A stretch of 64,000 bases of DNA from Gemmatimonas groenlandica (lineage in GTDB: Bacteria > Gemmatimonadota > Gemmatimonadetes > Gemmatimonadales > Gemmatimonadaceae): NCBI RefSeq assembly GCF_013004105.1, contig NZ_CP053085.1, positions 3,534,001-3,598,000 of the forward strand. Direction: 5' to 3'. Under the pieces are notes generated by a model. That model was not told the DNA's origin. It saw only the letters and a list, made by a program, of their open reading frames with translations, and did not search any database. Both the position numbers and the translations under genes were made by a program. Below are positions 45,836 to 53,863 of this stretch, in pieces (positions within the stretch are counted from its first letter, which is position 1; each line of letters opens with the position of its first letter).

Positions 45836-47752
45836 CGCCATGACCCGGATTGCTCCAACAATGCTCGAGAGACATGACGGGACGATCCCGGCTGCGGCCG
45901 CACTCTCGAGAAGCCTCTGAACGACAAGCGGGTTCTTCATGCCGTCTGCTCTCTTGGACAGTCCAAACTCCTGCAAGGCGGCGTCGATGCAGTTTTGGAA
46001 CAGCTCCGCACCGATGTCGGCTTTCAGGGATTCCTCCATATTCTTCGGATAGCAGGCGTATGTCTCCGCCACAGTGAACGGAGGCCAGTCAACTTCGGGG
46101 ATACCGAGAAGCCGCTGCAATCGAAGGTTGTCCTCCGCGCTCGCGCCAGATTTCCCTTGATCTCCATCCCAGACGGCGTAGATGGGAATCCCGATTGAGC
46201 TGAACACAGCATACGGGCGGAGCATTCCTGATTTGCCGATACAAGGCACGACTGCGCATCCTGCCGCATCGAGTGAAAAGCCGACTCGGGCCGCTTGCGC
46301 CAGTATTGCGGCGCGATCGCTCTCGCCTTCAACCAGAACCACGCAATCGGCGAAGAAGCCCTCGTTGACAATCGGCGTCATCAACGCCGCCATTCGCGCT
46401 CGTTCGCCAGCCGCTGTGAATGGAGATCCACTGCTACCGAATGCCACCCACATACGCTGCGCGACGTCCGAAGCATCTGCTCGTGCCAAAATGGTTCTCG
46501 ACCGAGCGGGCTCACTCGACGACGCCTTCTTCCTCAGGACCCGCACGTCATCGAATCGATCAATTCCAACAAGGAGTGGCGAATGTGTTGAGTACAGAAT
46601 CTGGGCGCCGTGCGCAGAACTTCCTCCGGCGCCATGCGCGAGCCGGCGGAGCATTTCGGCGATGTGCCGCTGACGACTTGGGTGCTGGTAGAGTTCCGGC
46701 TCCTCGAACGCGATCACCAGTGAAGGGTCCGTCTGGCCCCCTTCGTCTGCAGCGACTGCGGACACGGCAAGCTTCTGTAAGACCGAAAGAACGAAAGCGC
46801 GCTGCAGACCGTGTCCAACTTTGTCAACGGGCGCCTCGAAGGCATCTTCGACGAGCGCGACGTCTGCGGTTGGCAGAGGAACCTCCAAGGTTCCTAGTGC
46901 CTTCCACCGCAGCGCAAGCCCCGTGTTGGGAGCAAAGGATGCCAACGTCTGAGCGAGATCAGCTTGAAGAGTATTGAGCTCCGGCACTGCGTCGGGCGAT
47001 AGCAGATCGGCGTACTTCTGCTGCATGTCAGCTCTAAAGGCCGTGATATCAGCCCGGTTTCCGAGTGTCGACCTGACCAAGAGATCAATCAGCTGCGTGA
47101 GCGGTGATCCACGCCCTTCAACTGCAAACTGACCAGCGTCACGAACAGCCGGAATCGACAGAAGTCTCGTGAAGCGACCAAGGTAGCCTTGACCAACTCC
47201 CTTGAATCCGAAGAACTGACCATCGTCACGGTCTCTCTCCAGCGATTCTGGATGAGCCGCCTCCCAGTCTTCGAGTGCTTGGGCGCCTTGAGCTTGGTTC
47301 TGCCAAGCCGGTAGTTCGGAAAAGTCCGCTGTTGATCGGAGCGCGTTGTAGGCGGTCTTACGGTCTGTCGCTGACTCGGCGCGTCGAAAGCCGCCGAATG
47401 CCGCCCGCACTAGACGCGATCCGTGATACTTCGCCGTAGTGCGTCCCGCATCCGCAACAATCACTACATCGACCTGCAGTTGGCCGCCGACCATATACGG
47501 GCCGAACAACGATTGGGCTTCGGCTGGCAAGCCCTCGTACGTAACCCCGATAGCAATCGGTGAAGACGTGTCATTGTGGTGAAAGTCGCTCCCCGATATA
47601 CCTTGACCTCCGCTGTAAAAGGCCTCGAGCGCACGCAGAATGCAAGACTTTCCCGCCCCATTGCGACCGACGAGCGCCGTTAAGTCACTGCAAGGAATAT
47701 CTAGCTCTTCAATCGAACGGAAATGGCGGATTCGGATGGCAGAGATGCGCAT
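45824..47752 (-). CDS. OLD-family ATPase-TOPRIM nuclease
   Basis: 642 residues. N-terminal ABC-type ATPase: Walker A GRNGAGKS (29-36), signature-like GHGLQRAF (near 314), Walker B LVIAFEEPE (345-353) and H-loop STHSPLL (388-394). The C-terminal TOPRIM domain has E475 in VLVEGESD and D529/D531 in WDGDQGKSG. OLD-family proteins cut DNA and act in phage exclusion (P2 Old, GajA of Gabija). No UvrD-like helicase is adjacent, so it is not a standard Gabija pair. It follows the 75-residue and 436-residue genes on the same strand. Confidence 0.88.
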   Translation of the reverse strand: MRISAIRIRHFRSIEELDIPCSDLTALVGRNGAGKSCILRALEAFYSGGQGISGSDFHHNDTSSPIAIGVTYEGLPAEAQSLFGPYMVGGQLQVDVVIVADAGRTTAKYHGSRLVRAAFGGFRRAESATDRKTAYNALRSTADFSELPAWQNQAQGAQALEDWEAAHPESLERDRDDGQFFGFKGVGQGYLGRFTRLLSIPAVRDAGQFAVEGRGSPLTQLIDLLVRSTLGNRADITAFRADMQQKYADLLSPDAVPELNTLQADLAQTLASFAPNTGLALRWKALGTLEVPLPTADVALVEDAFEAPVDKVGHGLQRAFVLSVLQKLAVSAVAADEGGQTDPSLVIAFEEPELYQHPSRQRHIAEMLRRLAHGAGGSSAHGAQILYSTHSPLLVGIDRFDDVRVLRKKASSSEPARSRTILARADASDVAQRMWVAFGSSGSPFTAAGERARMAALMTPIVNEGFFADCVVLVEGESDRAAILAQAARVGFSLDAAGCAVVPCIGKSGMLRPYAVFSSIGIPIYAVWDGDQGKSGASAEDNLRLQRLLGIPEVDWPPFTVAETYACYPKNMEESLKADIGAELFQNCIDAALQEFGLSKRADGMKNPLVVQRLLESAAAAGIVPSCLSSIVGAIRVMANAA

Positions 47753-47851
47753 TGCCTATTGGTGAAGAGTCGCGGGGTGTCGAGCAGGTCAGGTGGATTC
47801 CAATCGCAGCAGGCAGTGGCGCGGATTGCTTCGCCGCGCCAACCGGTGAGG

Positions 47852-48079
47852 CTACTTCTCGTTCCTTGCGAATAACTTGCGCACATACTTGTTGATGTAC
47901 GTATTCAATCCTTCTCCTCGCGCAGCGAGCTCCTTCATCGCTTCGATATGCTCCCTACCAGCGCTGGCATCCGTGTACAGATAGACTGATCCTTTACTAA
48001 ACTGCACACGGATGAAGTCATCGCCAGTCTCGTACGCGTCTACGCCTGAATCTCCATTCAAATCGCGATAAACCTGCAA
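47852..48079 (-). CDS. Small conserved hypothetical protein
   Basis: 75 residues: MQVYRDLNGDSGVDAYETGD, then DFIRVQFSKGSVYLYTD, ending LNTYINKYVRKLF. It is one compact domain with a beta-rich start and helical end. It resembles KTSC-like small proteins, often found singly in accessory DNA, but I cannot assign a function. It sits between the 436-residue membrane protein and the OLD nuclease, in the same orientation (99 bp to OLD). Confidence 0.65.
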   Translation of the reverse strand: MQVYRDLNGDSGVDAYETGDDFIRVQFSKGSVYLYTDASAGREHIEAMKELAARGEGLNTYINKYVRKLFARNEK

Positions 48080-48331
48080 TGTGCGGCGCTCCTTGCGAGA
48101 GAAGTGATTGCGTTGCTAGTGTCGCAGCCAAGCTTATTCCATGTTCGATCGCGCCGTGAGCGCTTGCGCATTCGCTGGCCAGCCTATCGCGCGCTTAGAA
48201 ACACTGTGGGCGGCCGAGCGGCCTGACGCTCGCGTTCTCTTGCGGGGCCCTTCACAAAACGCGAACAGGGAGCACTCCGCAATGGCCCTGTCAAGAGTAA
48301 TGCAAGGCTAGCATGCGTCCATGTATCAGGA

Positions 48332-49642
48332 CTAGTCGCCCTTCGCCTTGGCAGGCTCTGAGATGTGACGGAGCGCCTTCCTGTCGAAGGTCGCCTCACC
48401 TCCGGGCAACGCAATACGAAGACTAGACGCTGAACCGAGTACTGCAGCCGCGATATCCTCTGCGGGATGTTGGACGCGCGCGTTGTCTGACTCCACCGAA
48501 AAGAGATTTCTCGACAGCTGTAGTACGAGCTCCGGGGGAATCTGCGAGCCCTTCTTTTCCTGCCACTCAAGAGCCATCTCGACAAGCCAACTTGCGCGAT
48601 CCATGTCGAGCTCGAGCCTCTTGAGCTTGAACTCCTCTGCGGCGTGTCGTTCAGACCACGAATCAGCCCATCTTATGTAGTAGACGACTGCCGCGATGAA
48701 GGCGAAGGCGCTTATGAGTCCGCGACTCGCAATTGTCGTCAGCCACCAATTCGGCTGTGTGCTTGCATCGAAGAGACGCACGGCCTCCCAGATGTTGATC
48801 GTTGCGACGGCGAGTGTGAACAGAAGCAACAACCAAAACGCAGTTTGAACGACCCCCCGCTTTGCTCCTGTCTCTGGGGTCAACGAAAATGACTCTGCGC
48901 GTTCGGCAAACTTCGCCTTAAGTTCCTTGTGGATTTCTCGTCGCGCGTGCGTGTTAGTTCGATCGTCGAGCGTCGCCTCGCGCGCCGAGAGAGCGTGATC
49001 CTTCTCCCTAAGCTCGTTATCGCGCGCATCGAGCATCGCTGTCGTCTTCAAACGCTCGGCATCGATTTCAGCAAGAAGATTCTGACGTTCGACGTCAGCG
49101 CGGCGATCGAGCTCTCTTCGCGCATCGACCGATTGTGCCACAAGCTCCCTGAGAGCCTGCTCAATCTGATTTACAGAGGCTTCGCGTCGTCGATAGAACT
49201 CGCCGAGCACTGGGCCCAATGCTACGTCTAAGCTTTCTGCGCCGACGGCACCGTACGGCTCAAACGCGCCGCGTGCGGCGCCAATTGTTTTGGCTACGTC
49301 TTCTACTGCTATTCCATCGCCGATGGATACGTTGATTGCATCGGTACCAGGGAAACTGCTGTTCGGCTCGCGAGAGATACTGAGCGAGAAAGGTCTGCCT
49401 TCATTTACGGTGAGGGAAACGGACCGAAAGACAGGATGTGATGCTCGTGCGATCACTTCATATGCAGGGTGCTGCAAGATCGCGCTGAACTTTGAATTGA
49501 TCGTGCTATTTCCGGATCCATCAGCGATTACCAGACTGATGGAATGGTTCTGGTGCGCGCCGCGCTCCTCCCACACCGTTTGTAGACGCGCAATCGCGTC
49601 CGCATCAAGGCGAGAAAGGGTCCTCCATTGTGAGTTGGGCAT
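48332..49642 (-). CDS. Coiled-coil protein with two membrane helices
   Basis: 436 residues. Residues 1-140 form a soluble alpha/beta domain. About 150-250 is a long charged coiled coil (ASVNQIEQALRELVAQSVDA ...). Helices at about 263-284 and 303-324 are transmembrane, and the last 110 residues are soluble again. No enzymatic motif. No family recognised. As the first gene of a same-strand run with the 75-residue gene and OLD, it may be the membrane partner of a defence cluster, but the 252-bp gap after it means co-transcription is uncertain. Confidence 0.6.
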   Translation of the reverse strand: MPNSQWRTLSRLDADAIARLQTVWEERGAHQNHSISLVIADGSGNSTINSKFSAILQHPAYEVIARASHPVFRSVSLTVNEGRPFSLSISREPNSSFPGTDAINVSIGDGIAVEDVAKTIGAARGAFEPYGAVGAESLDVALGPVLGEFYRRREASVNQIEQALRELVAQSVDARRELDRRADVERQNLLAEIDAERLKTTAMLDARDNELREKDHALSAREATLDDRTNTHARREIHKELKAKFAERAESFSLTPETGAKRGVVQTAFWLLLLFTLAVATINIWEAVRLFDASTQPNWWLTTIASRGLISAFAFIAAVVYYIRWADSWSERHAAEEFKLKRLELDMDRASWLVEMALEWQEKKGSQIPPELVLQLSRNLFSVESDNARVQHPAEDIAAAVLGSASSLRIALPGGEATFDRKALRHISEPAKAKGD

Positions 49643-50048
49643 TTGGTGATGAATTCTCGCGGCTGGGGGTTCGGAGCTCTACCTGCGGATCCAGCGGTCA
49701 GCACGGAAGAGACAAGGTGGACAAAGACTCCGAAATTGCGGCTTTGACATCAGAATCGCCATCGGTACTCAGACACGAGAAAACCATGTCATGCTAACCT
49801 CTATTCGCTCGACCGACTCAACGCCGCTCCGGCAGCGTGGGCGGAGGAAGCGACACGATCCTTACTCTCTCCTATCTGCGCAAGAAGGATCAACGAGCAC
49901 AGTTGAATCCACTTCGTCCCATACCTCGCGGCGCGTAGCGTAGTTCTCCAGACCGATCCGACGCACCACATTCCGCCGCCCGCATACAACAACGCCCGGT
50001 CGACTGTCCAAGTCGACCGGGCGTCATCACTTCCACCAGCGCAAATCC
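49643..50048. other. Intergenic tract, part of duplicated VPS10 3' flank
   Basis: About 406 bp without a gene. The right part (from about 49880) is a diverged copy of 53690-53863, the flank of the intact VPS10 gene, and holds the duplicated terminator at 49992-50024. The left part probably carries the promoter of the gene at 48332-49642. Confidence 0.55.
49992..50024. terminator. Terminator hairpin, duplicated copy
   Basis: ACGCCCGGTCGACT (49992-50005) pairs perfectly with AGTCGACCGGGCGT (50011-50024) around GTCCA. Almost identical to the hairpin at 53808-53840, with one base changed in the loop. Confidence 0.85.
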
Positions 50049-50725
50049 CTACCGATCGAACTCCGCAGCGTCCGGCACAAACACCGCCTGTGCCGCCCCA
50101 GGCCCGCCCTTCTCAACCTTGCTCCGCGTGATCTCTGGCAATCCCGCCGCCTTCAGCATCGCGTTGATCTTCGGCAGATCCGCGTTGATGAGCCGCTCCA
50201 TGCGCGCCATCTGCAGGTCGAGCTTCGGGTTCAACACCGCCAGCACATCGTACGCCTGCTTGGGCGGACGGCGCTCGCCGCTCGATACGAAGCTCAGCAA
50301 GCTCGAGAACTGGTTGTTCAAGCGGATCGGGAAGTTCAGCGGGTCCTGTCCCGACTGATTCTTCGTCTGATACACTGAATCCTCAACGGCGCGAAGGCGG
50401 CGTTCGCGGTCATCTTCGCGGTACGATCGGTGACATCCGCCTTCAGGTTACGGATCTCGATCACGCCCTTGTTCGCGTCGCTCATGCGGTCGCGCACCTG
50501 CAGCGCCATCCGCGTCTGCTCCACGAGATCGGCTTCCGTCGCTTCCGAGCGCGGATCGGGCTTCACCACGAACGTGTACTGCACCGGCGCCGCACTGCCG
50601 GCGGCCATCTTCACGCTGCACGTGCCCGGCGCCATCGACGGGCCGGTACCACGTCCGCCCCATAAGATCATGCCTCGGAACGTGGTGGCATTCAGATGAC
50701 GCATGGTCCACGCGTAACGGCTCAC
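50049..50725 (-). pseudogene. Truncated duplicate of the VPS10 gene 3' end
   Basis: Very similar to the last part of the intact gene at 53864-57103 (its bases 53864 to about 54560). It encodes the same C-terminus (QSGQDPLNFPIRLNNQFSSL ... VEKGGPGAAQAVFVPD, with AAEFDR instead of TEFDR). A 34-bp deletion at about 50383, relative to the intact copy, shifts the frame, and the upstream 80% of the gene is absent. Similarity stops near 50725 where the ~205-bp repeat begins. Confidence 0.92.
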
Positions 50726-50730
50726 ACCGC

Positions 50731-50945
50731 AGGCGGCATTTCGACCGTGAACATCTTAGCCTTCCGGCTCGTAGGACTGTGTAATTGCCGAGGGCTATTA
50801 GACGATGGAACCGATGACACGCGAATGCCATCTGAGGTCGAATAACGTCGAACAGACACGACTCGGGTGCGCAAGTAACACTACTCGCGCACTCCGGATA
50901 TTCACGTGCCCTTGGCAGGAAGACGGTTAGGATGGTTAGACGGCA
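50731..50945. repeat. ~205-bp repeat, copy B
   Basis: Diverged copy of 45631-45835, starting AGGCGGCATTTCGACCGTGA. It joins the VPS10 fragment on the left and the stop of the coiled-coil gene (50959) on the right. No transposase fragment accompanies this copy. Confidence 0.75.
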
Positions 50946-50958
50946 CTGGCTGGACTCA

Positions 50959-52173
50959 CTAAAATCCACGCTTCTGTCGCAGCAGAAGCTCATATGGCTG
51001 CAGCAGAACCGGTTCGTAGGAGTACCAACGACTTGTCGCACGCTCCGCTTCCTGAATGAGCCGATTCATGCTGCCTTTGCTCTTTGCGGAGACGTCGTCA
51101 CCGAACGAATCCAGGAGAAACTGGCCTCTCGCCTTAATCGCTGACAGGATAGCGAAGATCGCGCGCTGTTGTGAAACGAGCTTGAAGTACGTATTCAGTT
51201 GTTGCTCGGTTGGCGTATCGTTTCCATTTAGCCCATCAAGCTCGCCTCGCAACCGCTCCGCATCTGCTCGAAATGTTGGTGTCAGGTTGGCCAGACTGTT
51301 CACGTCATCCGTGAAACCAACGTTTCGAGCGACTCTGGTAGCGACTTGCCGGAGCTTTGGGTTCGAGCCGAATGCTCGTTGAATGAGCGCCGAAACGGTG
51401 AGACCGCCGCCAATCATCGCTGAACCAGAGGTTGTATTGCCTCGAGCTGCGATAAGCGATCCCGCCAAGGCAGAACCAAAGCCAACCCATTGCAACATGC
51501 TCTGCCCTTTGCTGACCAGACCGGAGTCTGCCTCGGGGAATATCAGCAACTGCTGTGCAGTTAGGCTGACGGTCGAAACGACTCCACCGAGATTCTCCCA
51601 GCCCGCGACATTCGCCTTTAGCTTTGCGAGTTCTCTGACAACTTCCTCGCGCTTGATCGCCAAAGCACTATCGGCAGACTTTTCGTTTTTAAGTTGCTCA
51701 ATGCGAATTTTCGCCTTGTCGGTTTCGGTCGCCGCCGCGTTTAACGCGAGCCCTAGCCGCCGTTTCTCACTATCGAGCTGACGCAACTGCTCGGACGCGA
51801 GGACGGTGATTTGAGAGCCGAGATCAGAGACCCTACTTTGCACGCCCCCGTACCGACGATTGGTTTCTCGGAGCGAGTCCTGAACGGCAGATAGAATGAG
51901 CCGAGTTGCAGTGGTCGTATCTTTGTTGAGCTGCTCTGCCCTTTGTTCGAGCCGAGATTTCATCTCCGCGTAAAACGCTAGGGAATCGGAGAAGAACTTC
52001 TGCTTCGTGCGGAGTATGTTGATTGAGTCAGCTGGCTGAGCTGGCGCCTGCAGACTGGGAGCGGTCTGTGCGACCAATAGCGCCCCAGGTTGAAAATGCG
52101 CGAACGCTGAGACGAGAACTAGCTTGAGGAACCGGACCATTGAAACCGAATTAAACGGTGTACGGTATTGCAT
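50959..52173 (-). CDS. Secreted coiled-coil protein
   Basis: 404 residues; GGAGG five bases before the ATG at 52173 fixes the start. Signal peptide with a long N-region ends near ALLVAQTAPS. Residues about 60-200 form a long coiled coil (KSRLEQRAEQLNKDTTTATR, LRQLDSEKRRLGLALNAAAT), then a Gly-rich hydrophobic stretch (GFGSALAGSLIAARGNTTSG) and a helical C-terminus. No family recognised. An IS256 element lies 97 bp upstream and may have separated it from its promoter. Confidence 0.65.
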   Translation of the reverse strand: MQYRTPFNSVSMVRFLKLVLVSAFAHFQPGALLVAQTAPSLQAPAQPADSINILRTKQKFFSDSLAFYAEMKSRLEQRAEQLNKDTTTATRLILSAVQDSLRETNRRYGGVQSRVSDLGSQITVLASEQLRQLDSEKRRLGLALNAAATETDKAKIRIEQLKNEKSADSALAIKREEVVRELAKLKANVAGWENLGGVVSTVSLTAQQLLIFPEADSGLVSKGQSMLQWVGFGSALAGSLIAARGNTTSGSAMIGGGLTVSALIQRAFGSNPKLRQVATRVARNVGFTDDVNSLANLTPTFRADAERLRGELDGLNGNDTPTEQQLNTYFKLVSQQRAIFAILSAIKARGQFLLDSFGDDVSAKSKGSMNRLIQEAERATSRWYSYEPVLLQPYELLLRQKRGF

Positions 52174-52270
52174 AGAGCCTCCATTAGGTGAAGAGCATGA
52201 ACTGCATAGACTCGACGAACATCTGTACCGCTGAATTCAATGTCGCTCGGTGCCATCTAAGCTCCATTCG

Positions 52271-53617
52271 GGACCTGTCAGGAATTCTGTGTATGAGTCG
52301 TGAGCATCGGGTCACGACGTCGCCACGAGTCGGTCGCCGAAGAGGAGCTTGAGATGTGGGAAGGCCGCGCGCCAGTACTTGTCGGGCTTGGCCTTCCACT
52401 TCTTGCCGATGTTGCGCAGCGCGAGATAGAGCAGCTTGCCGGCCGCTTCATCACTCGGGAAGTGGCCGCGGGTCTTGATCACTTTGCGAATCTGCATGTT
52501 CAGGCTCTCGATCGCATTCGTGGTGTAGAGCACGCGGCGGATTTCCAGTGGGTAGGCGAGGGCCGGCGCGATGCGCTCCCAGTGCCGCTCCCAGATGGCG
52601 ACGATCGCTGCGTGGCGCTGCCCAAGCGGACTCTCCGCAAAGCGCTGCAAGGCGAGACGCCCAGCCGCCTCGGTGGGCGCGTGGTAGATCGTCCGCAGCG
52701 CCGCCGCGCGCGAGCTTCCGCTCGGTCCACGACACGTAGTGGAGGCTTTGACGCACGAGATGCACGATGCACTGATGAATCACCGTGTGCGGAAACACCG
52801 TCTGCAGCGCGTCTGGGAGCCCCGTCAGGCCATCGATCAGCGCGATCAGGATATCGGCCACGCCACGGCCCTGCAGCTCGCGAAACACGCGGTGCCAGAA
52901 GGCGGCGCCCTCGGTTTGCGCGATCCAAAAGCCGAGCACTTCCTTCGTGCCATCCAGCTGCACGCCGAGCGCGAGATACACCGCCTTGTTTTGCACGACG
53001 CCTTCGTCGCGGATCTTCACGCGCAGCGCATCGAAGGCGACGGCCACGTACGTCGACTCGAGCGGCCGCTGCTGCCACGTCTCGACTTCGGCCAGCACCT
53101 CGCTCGTGATCGTGCTGATCAAGTCGGGCGAGACCGGGATCTGATAGCGCTCCTCGAGAAACGCCTGGAGCTCGCGCGTGCTCAAGCCGCGCGCGTACAG
53201 CATCAGCACCGTCTCGTCGAAGCCCGGCAAGCGGCGGGCGCCCTTGGGCACAAACTGGGGCGCAAAACTGCCGTCGCGGTCCCGCGGGATGTCGAGCGCA
53301 ATCGACCCGCTCTCGGTCAGCAACGACTTCGGGGTAAAGCCATTGCGGGCATTGCCATCCGGCCCGCGCTCCCCGCCCTCGGGATAGCCCAAGTGATGCG
53401 TGAGCTCAGCCTTGAGCACCCGCTCCGCCATCGCCTTCTGCAACTGCCGCCAGACCAGCTGGAAGTCGGCGGAGGTCTGCACCCCCGCCACCAACTGGTC
53501 GAGAATCTCGGGCGTCAGCCCTGCGGGCAGCGGCTCCGCCGCCGCCCGTTTCCGTCGAGCCATAACCACCTCCGTCCTACAAGGTTATGACTCATACACA
53601 GAATTTCCGACAGGCCC
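52271..53617. mobile_element. IS256-family insertion sequence
   Basis: 1347 bp bounded by imperfect terminal inverted repeats: 52271 begins GGACCTGTCAGGAATTCTGT, and the reverse complement of the right end begins GGGCCTGTCGGAAATTCTGT (about 26 of 29 match). An 8-bp target duplication TCCATTCG flanks it at 52263-52270 and 53618-53625 (9 bp if the shared C is counted). Intact duplications indicate a recent single insertion. Confidence 0.93.
52312..53569 (-). pseudogene. IS256-family transposase, frameshifted
   Basis: The first frame from 53569 encodes the N-terminal and DDE core (ELTHHLGYPEGGERGPDGNA, VAFDALRVKIRDEG, LIALIDGLTGLPDALQTVFP, HQCIVHLVRQSLHYVSWTE). Near 52700-52712 one extra base moves it out of frame; the correct frame then gives LRTIYHAPTE, FAESPLGQRHAAIVAIWERH and TTNAIESLNMQIRKVIKTRG to the stop at 52312. 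The joined product would be 418 residues, a normal size. IS256 elements are not known to need frameshifting, so the copy is probably inactive. Confidence 0.9.
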
Positions 53618-53807
53618 TCCATTCGCGAGACCGACCCAAAGTCGGACTCGTAGCATAGTCGGCATAAACCAAAAGATCTGACCGAGTGCTAATCTCCGCA
53701 AGAAAAATCAGCGAAGGCCGTCGTATCTGTTTACTCCGATGCGTCGCGGCGCCTACCGAAGTTTTCCCGGCCGTGCAATCGCCACATTCCTCCCCCCGCA
53801 TACAACA

Positions 53808-53840
53808 ACGCCCGGTCGACTCTCCAAGTCGACCGGGCGT
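53808..53840. terminator. Terminator hairpin after VPS10 gene
   Basis: 14-bp perfect stem (53808-53821 with 53827-53840), loop CTCCA, 24 bp past the VPS10 stop. The original of the duplicated hairpin at 49992-50024. Confidence 0.88.
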
Positions 53841-53863
53841 CATCATTTCCATCCGCCTAATCC

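Noticed and set aside
45075-45875. 266-codon minus-strand open frame
   Set aside because: It runs antisense through the IS110 remnant and the ~205-bp repeat. Its similarity to a frame at 50448-51041 only reflects the shared repeat.
45824-47752. Calling the OLD gene a Gabija system
   Set aside because: Gabija needs the partner UvrD-like helicase GajB, which is not present on either side.
44381-48240. GCGTTAGG-like motifs (near 44392 and 48225) as integron attC sites
   Set aside because: The motifs are imperfect, no matching RYYYAAC partner with a foldable stem was found at the right distance, and no integron integrase is present.
52451-53590. 283-codon plus-strand open frame in IS256
   Set aside because: Antisense to the transposase, which is recognisable across both of its frames.
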